Assembly: GCF_042477335.2 (NCBI RefSeq)
Contig: NC_091260.1
Location: 49,185,001-49,249,000 of the forward strand
Direction: 5' to 3'
DNA length: 64,000 nt
From: Ovis canadensis
Lineage: Eukaryota > Chordata > Mammalia > Artiodactyla > Bovidae
This document shows positions 35,612-46,463 of the stretch, piece by piece. The translations under genes were made by a program, and so were the position numbers. Within the stretch, counting starts at the first letter, position 1, and each line of letters begins with the position of its first letter. Below the pieces are notes generated by a model. That model was not told the DNA's origin, ran no database searches, and saw nothing but the letters and a program-made list of their open reading frames with translations.

Positions 35612-36862
35612 AAAGGACCCAGAGTCACCCAAAAGTGACTCTGAGAACAATAGGATGGAGGCGCTCCTCTGTGGCAAGGACTTTGCATTTTAAGGGGGTT
35701 TCCAGAAACCAGCCACACCTCTTCTCCTCCTTCTCCTCCTTCTAAAATGAGTTCTTTCTTGTCTTTTACTGTCCTTTTTTTTTTTTTAATAGCCATCACT
35801 TCTTGTTTCTCAGGTTAACAGGAACAAGAAACTCTCTTCTCTCTCTGATGATGTGAATATCATTTTTTTTCATTCATAGTTTGTTTCCTCCAAGCTGCTT
35901 TGTTCTATGTATCTGTTCTGATATCCATGTCTGATACTGGAGATTTTTTTCAAATGCTTAGTGATCCCCGACTGCCACTGCACAGTTCAGTGCTGAGGAC
36001 TGAGGGGGGACTGGAAGCCCTATGGGAGCCGCATGTGCAGGATGGCTTCTGAGACTGCATTGCGATCTGGTGCAATCAGAGGATACCTGGACTTCCTACT
36101 CTACTGTGGGGTATAGGCCTGGCTCTCAGCACTCTGGAATCTCAATGGGGGAAGATTTATAGGGCTCTTAATAGTCAACACAGAACTTTCACATAGTTTC
36201 CAGTATTAATATAGACAGAGTAGACTAGTCCAATGTTTAGCTATACTTAATGTCTCCCATTTTAAAGACCCTTATTCACTTTCTCCAGAGAATTGCCTTT
36301 CCATGGCAATTATTCTTCCATGGGTAGGGAAAGGGCAGCATGCCAGCTATATGAAGTAGAAGGAACTTGGGGTCTAACACCTTAAGTAAGATTTTTAAGC
36401 CAGTCTGTTTTCAGCCCCTTATTTACCTTCCAAAAGTTCTGGGTCCTACTCCTTTTTGGGAAGGGAGTAGGGTATAATGATAAAAATTTGTTTGCCTAAA
36501 CCTCATTTATTGATAACAACTCTTCTAGCAACTAGCTTTAGAGATATTTCTAGCCTGTTCTATTATCACCCTTGAGACCATACAGCTTCCCCGTTTTGGA
36601 TATGCTTTTTCAAAATCTCATACTGGAAGGATGTGATGGGCAATGCCTTGCCTGCTCTGACTGCTTTTCCCCATTACTCTAAAAATTCTGTTTCCCCCAC
36701 TTTATTTCATCAGTTCTAAGAATTTTTCATTTTTAATATGTCCAAAATGAGGATATACTTTAGAATCAATGGCATCTTAGATTTGAAAAATGTAAAATGA
36801 AGAACCTAGAAGCCACCTAGTCTGAAGGATCTTGGAATTGAGCTGGAGTATGAGCAGTTTGA

Positions 36863-36970
36863 GGCTTCCCCAGGGGCTCAGCGGTAAAGAATCAGCCTAC
36901 AATGCAGGAGACCTGGTCCAATCCCTGGGTTGGGAAGATCCTCTGGAGAAGGGAATGGCTACCTATGCCA
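36863..36970 (+). mobile_element. Bov-tA SINE lacking its 3' part
   Basis: Begins with the SINE head (ggcttccccaggggctcagc) and stops after ggagaagggaatggctacct. The second half is absent. Confidence 0.8.
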
Positions 36971-37913
36971 ATAAATATTCACTACAGGAAGACATCTCTT
37001 TTTAACAAGTCAGAGTTGGGGCTTCATCAAAATCACTCTCTCAAGGACTTTCAAGGTCACTTGGACAGCTGATGGGCACAGGTCTGCCTCTGTACCTGCC
37101 ACATCCTTTAGAATCAAAGGCAAGCACAGTGGAAAGAACGGGGTCCAGCAAGGCTATTTCTATCACAGCCTATACATGAACTGAGTACGAAACTGACCAT
37201 GGTGGCCCCATGTTTCCCAAGCTTCGCTCATGACCTCATCTACTGACCTCCCCAGAAAGTACTATGGTATATCCTCAGGGAACCTGAGCCAAAGACTGTT
37301 CAGCTCATCTCGAGACCTGCATCAGGAGCGGCAGGACTGACATTTCTTTATACAGCTGATTTAGGACCTGCTAATCAGTTTCTAAAAATATATTTTTAGG
37401 GATATATACATAGTAAAACTAATTTCAAAGGAATGATTCACCCTAAATTAATCAGAAGTGAGGTTAGTGAGCTCTGTGAGCAGGGGGAGGATGTGTAATT
37501 GGGGTAGGGTACACATGGCTTCTAAGATTCAGGTAATGTAATGTCAAAAAACAAAAAACGGTGGGGGCAATTGCCTGCATGACGAGAACAGAAGCATTCC
37601 TCAAAGTCTACCTGTCCTGAACCCTTATCTCACTAGAGATATCTAGACCTCACTAGATGACCAGACCCTCTTCCAGTTTAGCCATCATACAATTCCTTCT
37701 CCGGAAGGCCTTTGTTGAGTGAAGATTGGGAGTTCAGCCTTTCCAACCTGCAGCGTTAGTGATGGGCACAGGGGGGAGTTGGTACCGAGATGTCCTAATG
37801 AGCGGAATCAGGGATACTGGGATGCCAGGCCAGGTGGGGGAACAGGAAGTGGAACTACAGGGACTTGGAGAGCACTCCCATCAGCTCTGTCTCACGCTGT
37901 GACAGGTACTCAC

Positions 37914-37997
37914 CGAACGGCCTTGACTCGATGCCACCGACCATCATTGAATGAGCCATTCACCATGATGGATGCCACACCACTGCCCAGGTTATAG
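37914..37997 (-). CDS. EGFLAM: EGFLAM exon, LamG3
   Basis: 84 nt, after tgacaccttcag. It encodes [20 protein letters not shown] and WHRVKAV, with a split Ser at the start (ag+c) and a split Arg at the end (cg+g). The donor is gtgagt. The motif DGRWHRV is the LamG core strand. Confidence 0.97.
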
Positions 37998-38196
37998 CTG
38001 AAGGTGTCAGAGAAGAACAAGACAGAGAACAGAAGATGCACAGGCAGACGGTCATTCATAAATGATTCTCAATGAGAAAGCTCTCTGGACCTCAGAAGGT
38101 AGTTTCTTTAACACAAAACAATGCTAAAAAGACACTAAGTTCCCAAAGTAGGCCATGTTTTTTTATTTTTTAATTGTGGTAACATTTACGATCAAC

Positions 38197-38322
38197 CTTT
38201 TTTTTTTTTCCTTGGCCATACTGTGCAGCAAAGAGGATCTTAGTTCCCCGACCAGGTATTGAACCTCTGCCCGCTGCGTTGGGAGCATGGAGCCTTAACC
38301 ATCAGACCTCTATCGAAGTCCA
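38197..38322 (-). mobile_element. CHR-type SINE fragment
   Basis: Antisense: a poly(T) at the left, then ccttggccatactgtgcagc, gatcttagttccccgaccag and aaccatcagacctc. Confidence 0.75.
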
Positions 38323-38723
38323 GTCTTAATCATTTGTAAGTGGTTCAGTTCAGTAGTGTTAAGTATATTCACATTGCTGAGCAATCAATTCCAGAACTTT
38401 TTTGTCCTGTAAAATCGAAAATCTGTACCCATTAAACAACTTCCCATTTCCCCTCCCCCAGTCCATGGCAACCCAATTTTACTTTCTCTTTCTGTAAATT
38501 TGACAATCCTAGGTACCTTATAGTAGGGCCAAACAGTTTTGTCTCTTTGTAACTGGCTTTTTTCACTTACCATAATGCCCTCAAAGTTGATTTATTTTAG
38601 GCTCCATGCATGCTATTACTGTATAAGGAAAAAGAAGGACTTTATCATTTGTAATGTGTTGTACTAGGTTGAACAGTATCCCCCCAAAATTAATGAACAC
38701 CCAGAATCTAAGTGAAAACTGAA

Positions 38724-38880
38724 AGTGTTAGTCGCTCAGTTGTGTCCGACTCTTTGCAACCCCATAGACTGTTGCCCGCCAGGCTCCTCTGTCCATGGGA
38801 TTCTCCAGGTGAGAACACTAGAATGGGTTGCCATGCCCTCCTCCAGGGGATCTTCCCGACCCAGGAATTGAACCTGGGTC
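38724..38880 (-). mobile_element. Bov-tA SINE inside the MLT1 LTR, 5'-truncated
   Basis: Antisense copy from gttagtcgctcagttgtgtc to ccaggaattgaacctgggtc. The tRNA head is missing. Confidence 0.9.
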
Positions 38881-38990
38881 CAGAAACTCAGAAAGTGAAC
38901 TGATTTGGAAACAAGGTCTTTGCATATGTAATTAGTTAAGAGGGTTTATATGCGGGTTATATGGGGTTGGGAGGAAGTCATACGTGATTA

Positions 38991-39208
38991 TTGTTGTTGT
39001 TTAGTTGCTAAGTCATGTTTGACTCTTTGCGACCCCGTGGACTGTAACCTGCCAGGGTCCTATGTCCATGGGATTCTCTAAGCAAGAATACTGGAGTGGC
39101 AAGAATACTCCAGGAGAAGCTCCAGGGGAGCTTCCTGACCCAGGGATCAAACCCACATCTCCTGCGTTGCAGGCAGATTCTTGACCACTGAGCCCCCTGG
39201 GAAGCCCC
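38991..39208 (-). mobile_element. Bov-tA SINE inside the MLT1 LTR
   Basis: Antisense copy with a (TTG)n start at the left and the full head ccctgggaagcccc at the right. It has a small internal duplication of aagaatact. Confidence 0.9.
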
Positions 39209-40449
39209 ATTTGGGGTTAGTGAAGCCCTAAATCCAATACGACTAGTTTCCTTATAGAAAGAGGAAATTTTGACCCAGAGACAGAGACACACAAAGAACA
39301 CCACGTGAAGACAGGGGCAGAGGCTAGAATGATGACAGCGATAAGACAAGGAGCACCAAGGAGTGCCAGCGATTGCCAGGACCTAGCAGAGAGTCACAGA
39401 GCAGACTTCCTCAGAGCCCCAGGAGGAAGAGACCCTGCAAGGCCTCCGGGGCAGACTTCTCGCCTCTAGAACTGTGAGATAACACGTGTCTATTGCCACC
39501 CAATTTGCGGTAATGTGTTATGGCAGTCTTCAGAAACGAATACATGTGTTTTCACTTTTCAAAAAAACAGAACAGAACAAAACATTGCAGAGTAGGCTGA
39601 GTCCCAAAGAGTTTAAGGGAATTTGCCTAAAATCTCAAAGCCAAAGTATAGGACTTCCACTTGGGCTTTTACCTGAGCCCCTCCCCCTGCCACATTTTCT
39701 TGGATAGCAGATCCACTCCAGAGCTTTCTGTTTTCTGTTTCAGTTGCCAGATACCCTGATATGCTAAGGGGATCAGAAGACTTGCATATGTTGTTTACCA
39801 GAGAGAAATATCCCTCTTAGTCCAGTGTTCATTCAATTATTCTAATTTAATTAAATACAACAAATATTTAGTGAGTGACTATTCTAGGCTGGGCACTGAG
39901 CCAGCTGCATAGATCACCCCTTGATAATATAATAAAGCCCATGTAATCATGCTTTTGAAGGAAAATGCATTCCACCCAGACAGCTCTCTCATGTTGTAAG
40001 AGGACATGTCTCTCCTTTAGCTCATTGGCCAATAAACAGGAAATTGAGAGAAAACTCGGATTAGTCACTGAGCTCTTCTATGCACTCAAGCCAACAAAAG
40101 AGCAAGAATAGAAAGCTTTGGCTTTTCCCAGGGAAAGCACTATGAGTCCTTTCTTTAACACTGGAGTCTCAAAGAAGCCACACAGCCCATCAACATTTAA
40201 CCAAGAATAGAACTCGGGTGACTTGACAAACTCTGAGACAAAGCTGTTGCTCTGACCCAGAAAAATCCACTGTTTTCTAATGAAATTTCCCACATCAAGT
40301 GTCTCCTTGTATGAAGCAGCCTGGAGGTGGAATTTTTAGATTTCATTATTTAGTGGCCAAATGCTTGTTGAAGAAATGAATGAGTATAAAGCAAGGCTGA
40401 GAGCTGGTTGGCAGAAACACAGCTGAATTACTATGTGGGCTTTTATGAG

Positions 40450-40955
40450 AGGCAGCATAGGGTGATAGAAAGAACTTGCTGCTGCTGCTGCTGCTAAGTC
40501 GCTTCAGTCGTGTCCGACTCTGTGCAACCCCATAGCCGGCAGCCCACCAAGCTCCCCCGTCCCTGGGATTCTCCAGGCAAGAACACTGGAGTGGGTTGCC
40601 ATTTCCTTCTCCAATGCGTGAAAGTGAAGTCGCTCAGTTGTGTCTGACCCTCAGCGACCCCATGGACTGCAGCCTTCCAGGCTCCTCCATCCATGGGATT
40701 TTCCAAGCAAGAGTACTGGAGTGGGGTGCCACTGCCTTCTCCGAGAAAGAACCTAGACACTTGGATTAGAGGAATCTACCTAGATTCCCAGCCTTGCCAA
40801 TTCCTAGCTCTGTGATCTTGGGCAATTTGCTCCATTTGTCTGAGCCTCAATTTTCTCATCTGTGAAATGGGTTAATAATACCTACCCTGAAGGATCTTAG
40901 GGAAGTTTCAGTAAGATAATATATATAAAGAGCATAGCACATAGTAGGAGACAAG
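40450..40955 (+). repeat. MIR SINE split by a Bov-A2 insertion
   Basis: The left arm (40450-40475) and right arm (40753-40955) rebuild a sense MIR. The core tgatcttgggcaatttgctc is followed by catctgtgaaatgggttaat and aataatacctaccctgaagg. Confidence 0.8.
40476..40743 (-). mobile_element. Bov-A2 (dimeric) SINE with 9-bp TSD
   Basis: Antisense. It begins with a (CTG)n tract and aagtcgcttcagtcgtgtcc, followed by two related monomers (second at about 40621). The direct repeat agaaagaac at 40467-40475 and 40744-40752 flanks it exactly. Confidence 0.93.
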
Positions 40956-40976
40956 CAAATAACCCCATGCCTGTGT

Positions 40977-41188
40977 GCATGCTAAGTCACTTCAGTCATC
41001 TCTGACTCTGTGTGACCCTGTGGACTGCAGCCCACCAGGTTCTTCTGTCCATGGGATTCTCCAGGCAAGAATACTGGAGTGGGTTGCCATGCTCTTCCCC
41101 AGGGGATCTTCCTGACCCAGGCCTTGAACCTGCATCTTTTATGCTTTCTGCATTGGCAGGCAAGTTCTTTGCCACTAGCACCATGTGG
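40977..41188 (-). mobile_element. Bov-tA SINE
   Basis: Antisense copy: gctaagtcacttcagtcatc, ctccaggcaagaatactgga, and a head end diverged to ttgccactagcaccatg. Confidence 0.88.
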
Positions 41189-41729
41189 GAATACATGCAG
41201 TGCTTAATGCAGCTCGGATCGAGCATTGACAGCACACCTAGAGGAACTAGCAATAGGAGAAAACTGCCGCCCAGAGTCAAGCCTGTCAAGCCTCTCCTGG
41301 AAGAGTAGTCATGTGTGAAAGTGAACCAACAGGCTGCGAATATGTAACCAAAACACCCAGGAACACCCAGGTCTCAGAACAAGGTGACTTAGGTAGAACT
41401 GCAGCAGCACTAGACTGGAATGGGATTGTAACCCAGTGAATGGAAACGTTTTCAGTTGTGTTTGGACAAAGGATGGGTTTTCTTCTTCTATTCTCCAGCC
41501 CGGTAACATGCCTGTTCATCCAGATTGTACTCAAGGAGCAAACACGGAACCCAGCAGGCAGGAATCCAGCCACCGCTGCAGGTCAGGGAGCGGCCCAGTT
41601 GGCTCCTTGACGGCCTGACGGCCTGACTCTCCAACCCCACCGACTCCCTCTTCGTTCTCGAATAACCTCCTGCTTGCCCAGACACCTGATATACATCCCC
41701 CTGGAATTTCTCTTTCTTTTAAATAATAA

Positions 41730-41915
41730 TAAATGGCCAAGAACAGTGATTGCCTTTGTTGGGAGAGGGCATGAGGGAGCCTTCCTGGGTGTAGGAAATG
41801 TTCTGTTTTATTCCGAGTGGTGGTCACACAAGTGTTTGTATGTTAAAAAATGTATTGAGCTGTACACCTAATATTTGTACACTTTATGTAAATTTTACCT
41901 TAATTTAAAAAAATT
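41730..41915 (+). mobile_element. old L1 3' end
   Basis: Sense L1 3'UTR-type text (gaaatgttctgttttattcc, tgagctgtacacctaatatt, ttatgtaaattttaccttaa) ending in an A-run. Confidence 0.65.
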
Positions 41916-42640
41916 TGAAGTATAGTTGAATTAAAATGTTTTGTTAATTTCTGTGCTGTGTGTAGTCGCTCAGTCACGTCCAACTCTGTGACCCCATGGA
42001 CTGTAGCCCGCCAGGCCCCTCTGTCCATGGGATTCTCCAAGGCAAGAATACTGGAGTGGGTTCCCATGTCCTCCTCCACGGGATCTTCCCAACCCAGGGA
42101 TCAAACTCACGTCTCCCGCACTGCAGGTGGATTCTCTATGGTCTGAGCCACCAAGAAAGCCCGAGAATACTAGAGTGGGTAGCCTGTCCCTTCTCCAGGA
42201 GGAGAACCAGGAATAGAACCAGGGTCTCTTGCGTTGCAGGCACATACTTTACCAGCTGCTGCTGCTAAGTCGCTTCACCAGCTAGTGCACAGCAAACTGA
42301 TTCACATAATATTATATGTATATTTGTCTGATTTCAGATTCTTTTCCATTATAGGTTATTACAAGATATTGAATATAGTTCCTGTACTGTAAAATAGGAC
42401 TTTGTTGTTTATTTATTTTATATATAGTATGTCTCTGTTAATTCCAAACTCCAAATTTATCCCTCCTACCCCCTTCCTTTGGTAACCGTAAGTTTGTTTT
42501 CTATGTCTGTGAGTCTGTTTCTGTTTTGTAGATAAATTCATCTGCCTCGTTTTTCTTTTAGATTCCATATATGAATGACAGCATACGACATTTGTCTTTC
42601 TCTGACTTACTTCACTTAGTTAAATATCAATTTAAAAAAA
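41916..42640 (-). mobile_element. antisense L1 3' end interrupted by SINE pieces
   Basis: The left arm (gaagtatagttgaattaaaa, ttaatttctgtgctg) and right arm from about 42288 (cacagcaaactgattcacat, ttcttttccattataggtta, cttacttcacttagt) belong to one antisense L1 copy. SINE pieces lie between them. Confidence 0.75.
41955..42278 (-). mobile_element. cluster of Bov-tA pieces inside L1
   Basis: One near-complete antisense Bov-tA (41955-42162, head gagccaccaagaaagccc) is followed by a partial second copy (42163-42250) and a short SINE tail (ctgctgctgctaagtcgctt, about 42256). Confidence 0.85.
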
Positions 42641-43354
42641 AAAGGTAAAAATATGTGAATGAATGAATAAATGAATAAATGCATGTCTGCTTTCTCTCCC
42701 ATGTCCCGCGTACCTGGTGATCATGAATCAGTTATCTTGAACCCAGTTTACCTACTCAACCTGGTGCACACGAAAGGCCAGGAGTCTGAGCACAAAGGTG
42801 TGCTACCAGGAAACGCCAGCAGGTGAGGTCTCTTGGAAGCCACTTGACTGCCTCCACGTGGTGGCACTTATAATTGGTCGTGCCTCCTTTAAAGCATAGC
42901 ACAGGGTACTTTGCTAATGTCAGACTGCTTCCCTTTCTCTGCTGCATGAAAATGTTATCAAAGTCACATGGAAAATTAGTGGGTAATATCCCCAGTAAAG
43001 TGATATTTACACACCTAGTTTTATGCCCTATACATAACCATAAAACAAAACAAAACAAACAACAAAAACCACACTCTCAATTGAGTACTCTGATTCCCTT
43101 TCTTTAATTTGCACCCAAACCTTTTCTTTATTCTCTGGCAGAAGCACTTTGAGCACTAAATTAGCAAAAAGGACAAGCATTTAGGTGAAGAATGTTGAGA
43201 TTATACCGTATTATCTTAGATTTCCTGTTGTTTGCTTTGAAATTGGATCAAACACTAAAACCTCAAAAATGGTTGGTTCACCTACGCAATCAACAGGTTC
43301 ACTCTCTAGGCTCCACTGATGTAAGCTGCATGGCAGCAAGGCCTTAGTCAAAAT

Positions 43355-43402
43355 AATAACAACAATAATAACAATAGTAACAATAACAATAGCTAAATTT
43401 TA
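43355..43402 (+). repeat. (AAT/AAC)n low-complexity tract
   Basis: Runs as aataataacaacaataata and similar. It is probably the tail of a neighbouring old repeat. Confidence 0.75.
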
Positions 43403-43640
43403 TATAGTATATTGTGCCAGTTCCCTTACATATGTTCATGATATGAGTTTTTTGAACAGAGTAAACACTTACCAAGGATAATCATTATCACTCACTAATA
43501 AGGAGACATGCTGGGCCTTTATGTGAATTAACTCACTGGGTCCTCATGATTAACCCTTTCCTTTTCAGAGGTCAGATAACCTGCAGGTGATCACGTGGCC
43601 GTGGGAATCAGGCATGTCTGACTCTGAAGCCCTGGTTTCT
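43400..43640 (-). repeat. MIR-like fragment
   Basis: Antisense MIR pattern with attaactcactgggtcctca, then a diverged core and tgtctgactctgaagccctg. Confidence 0.5.
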
Positions 43641-44834
43641 GACCATTCCAGACTCGGTTTCTCAGGGTGTGGCTCCTGGTATCTTCCAATCAGATTCTGG
43701 CACTCAGCAGGACCTCCTCCACCAGGTGCGTTTCCAGGTGTGGGCCCAGGAATCCAGTAACCTTGGATAGGAGCCCTGCAGCTGACTCTGTGCAGGCTGA
43801 CAATCTTAAACCACTGGCCACTCTCTGATACCTCTCCGCCCAGCCTCCCCCAGGGCTTCCGTACTTCTGAGCCGGGTGAATGATGTGGGGAGAATAGCTG
43901 CCCAGAGGAAGGAAATGCAGCGAGGCAGCCACGCCAGGTTCCAGGCCCAGGGATGAGCACAGATGTCTGCTCTGGGGTGTGGGGGCTGAGCGGGGGAGGG
44001 TGCCCTTTACTCAAAACTTGGCCAGAACTCCAGGCTTAAAAGAGAAATGTGGGACCAATTTCCAGAAACCCAAAAGAGTTGGTAACCAAAGAAACACATC
44101 GGGATGGAGTGGAGTTGTAAGAAGGGTGCCCAGAGGGCATGGGGGTCTGGCCCGGGCAGGGTGTGAGAACCAGTGGGAGCTGCAGGGCGGCCGGGAGGAG
44201 ACTGAGTTTCCCCGTCCAGCTAAGTTTTCGCTGGCGGTTTAGGGGGGAAGTCGGGCCTCCCACCCACGGCTGAGCTACTGTTTCAGTTCCCTTTTCTGGG
44301 CACAATCAAGTACTTGAGGCCTTGGCGAGGTTAACCACAGGAAAACCACAAGAAAATGGCTTTGCAGCAGCCAGCCTAAAACTGGGGTGTGAAGAGCTCA
44401 GCATTTGACCTTGGGGCCGCGGGGAGGGGGCGGAGGTGGTGCGAACTGCTCTCGGGCAGTCTCCAGCTTTCAACCACACTCTGCTCCCCAAAGTCCTCAA
44501 CAACCATAGGGTCACATGACTGAGCATGCTCAGCTATGTAGGGGCAAGCATTGGACAAGCGACATTTCCTTTCAAAATGTCCTTTATTCCAATTGCCAAG
44601 ACTTCTATTCTTGTACCCTGGCTCTCTGCAATCCCAGCGCAGGACCCACTGAAGCCCCAGAACTCAGCCTTCTTCTCTGTAGTTCCTTATCTCACCTTTA
44701 CCTATTTCAACTCCAGTTAATTCCGTATTATTTAGTGAACACTTGTGCAGGTCACCAGGTAGGGGATTAGAAAAGGAAAAGTCAGAGAAATTCCTTCCCC
44801 CATGGAGCAGATGGTCTAGAGAGTGAGCAGGGGT

Positions 44835-45000
44835 TTCAAACCGCAGCAGGCATCAGAATAACAGATTGCTGGGTCTCATCCCTAAAGTTTTTCTGGTTCA
44901 ATAGTTCATGGGTGTAGCCTAAAAATTTGTATATTTTTAACACGCTCCCAGATGATGCTGATGCTGCTGGTCCAGGGACCACACTTTGAGAAGCACAGTT
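44835..45000 (-). mobile_element. MER5A-like hAT element
   Basis: Contains ggcatcagaataacagattg, agatgatgctgatgctgctg and ccagggaccacactttgaga, typical of MER5A. Strand is given relative to the usual consensus and is uncertain. Confidence 0.65.
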
Positions 45001-45175
45001 CCAAACAAGATATTTCTACCCTCAAGTAAGGCTGTGTCATCACCATCTCTAGAGAACTCTTTCATATTATACAGCTGGCCCCTGCCCCTTGGGAATCTGG
45101 CTCCCACCCAGCTGTCACCCCGCTTCTGGCGGTGAGATCTTGTCCTGGTAATTCTTTAGCTACTTTATAGCTTGT

Positions 45176-45317
45176 CGTTGTTGTTCTTTAGCTGCTAAGT
45201 CATGTCCGACGCTGCTGTGACCCCTTGGACTGTAGCCCTCCAGGCTCCTCTGTCCATGGGATTTCCCAAGCAAGAATACTGGAGTGGGTTGCTATTGCCT
45301 TCTCCAGGGGATCTTCC
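45176..45317 (-). mobile_element. 5'-truncated Bov-tA SINE
   Basis: Antisense copy with a (TTG)n left end, tttagctgctaagtcatgtc, and a right end stopping at ccttctccaggggatcttcc. Confidence 0.88.
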
Positions 45318-45699
45318 CCAGTGACAAATCTGAGAACAGTCTAAACTCATGTAGAACTTCTGGAACTGTCTTATCCATTATCACTTGAGAAGCACTTATA
45401 AAAATGCAAATGTGGAGTTGCTCTATTGAGATATGAGTTTGTGCTTTGTTCTTTGCAGTGGGAGATTGGAAAGCAGGGCTTCTCCTTCCCAAGGCTCCAC
45501 AGGGATTAGGGAGCTGAGTCAGAATATAAAGCCAGGTCTCTCAGCTAAATCTTCAGATCTTCCTGAGCTGGTGAGCACTGGGCCAAATACTCATGTCCAT
45601 GCTTGGCAGGATCAAAGTCCTCCTTCTACTTCCTCATGTGTCAGTGGGGAGTAGATGGCAATAACATTCTAGTACAGGAGCCACAAAATTGTTCCCTAA

Positions 45700-46150
45700 G
45701 TTCAGTTCAGCTCAGTCACTCAGTCGTGTCCACTCTTTGCAGCCAAATAATAAGTATTTTAGGCTTTGCCGTACAGTTCCTTTTGAAACTACTCAAGTGT
45801 ATCACTGTCGCATGAAAGCAGTCGTTGACAATGCATAAATAAATGAGGGTGGCAGTATTCCAATAAAATTTCATTTACAAAAATGGGTGGGTATGTGTGA
45901 CTAGTTGTGTCCAACTCTTTGCGACCCTATGGACTACTGCCTGCCAGACTCCTCTGTCCATGGGATTCTCCAGGTGAGAATATTAGAGTGGGTTGCCATG
46001 CCTTCCTCTAGGGGTTCTTCCCAACACCGGGATCAAACCCGCAGCACCTGTGGCTCCTGCACTGGCAGGTGGATTCTTTACCATTGAGCCATATAAATGG
46101 GTAGGGGGCCAGATATGGCCACCAGGCTGTAGTTGACCAACTGCTGCTCT
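45700..46150 (-). mobile_element. hAT-type MER element split by a Bov-tA
   Basis: Left arm 45740-45890 (tattttaggctttgccgtac, ccaataaaatttcatttaca) and right arm 46105-46150 (ggccaccaggctgtagttga) form one non-autonomous hAT copy. The interruption at 45893-46093 is an antisense Bov-tA (caactctttgcgaccctatg; head accattgagcca). A 35-nt SINE tail scrap (cagtcactcagtcgtgtcc) precedes it at about 45702-45740. Confidence 0.7.
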
Positions 46151-46319
46151 AGAGATGGGTACTAGAAAGACCAGGAGCCTTACATTAACCTGGAGCTTCA
46201 GGCAACAGTTAATTCTGGCTGACTGGGTTCTGGCTCCTCTGCAACCTCTGTTTGGCATGATCTGCACTGGCTGAGAAAAATCACAAGACTGTGCTGTCGG
46301 CAGCCAGTGTGAGGGTTAC

Positions 46320-46463
46320 CTGAACACCAGGGCTCCATCCCGAAGGCCCAAGGAAATGAAGTCACTGTTGGGTCTCATGGGGCTGTCTCCCCTCCACAGC
46401 AACAGGCCATCTTTGGCAGTTGTCTTAAACCGCATGAACGCGTTTGATCTTGATCCTGACACC
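46320..46463 (-). CDS. EGFLAM: EGFLAM exon, LamG3
   Basis: 144 nt. The acceptor is gtctttcctccag and the donor gtaacc. It encodes [40 protein letters not shown] and RDGALVF. One base completes Arg at the start and two bases of Ser remain at the end. DGLLLW and the [15 protein letters not shown] strands are typical of LamG. Confidence 0.97.

Larger units (their letters stand above)
34739..37913 (-). other. EGFLAM intron
   Basis: About 3.2 kb. It holds an L2/MIR-like patch near 34765-34860, an A-run at about 34898-34920, a Bov-tA (35403-35611), a T-run near 35777-35790 and a 3'-incomplete Bov-tA piece (36863-36970). Nothing coding was recognised. Confidence 0.7.
38660..39540 (+). mobile_element. 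MLT1-like (ERVL-MaLR) solitary LTR, split by two Bov-tA copies
   Basis: Three sense pieces are in order: 38660-38723 (gttgaacagtatccccccaa), 38881-38990 (aacaaggtctttgcatatgt) and 39209-39540 (ccaatacgactagtttcctt, cctctagaactgtgagataa, ggtaatgtgttatggcagtc). Together they follow the MLT1 LTR pattern. It is an old endogenous retroviral LTR with no coding part. Confidence 0.7.
37998..46319 (-). other. large EGFLAM intron with nested transposons
   Basis: 8.3 kb, the most repeat-rich stretch of the window. It contains a CHR SINE, an MLT1-like LTR split by two SINEs, a MIR split by a Bov-A2, an L1 split by SINE pieces, a MER5A, and a hAT copy split by a Bov-tA. Annotated separately. No exon was recognised inside. 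Confidence 0.8.

Noticed and set aside
40476..40500. (CTG)n run and other periodic tracts considered as array-type repeats (CRISPR-like)
   Set aside because: Simple microsatellites or SINE tails with no repeat-spacer structure, in a vertebrate genome.
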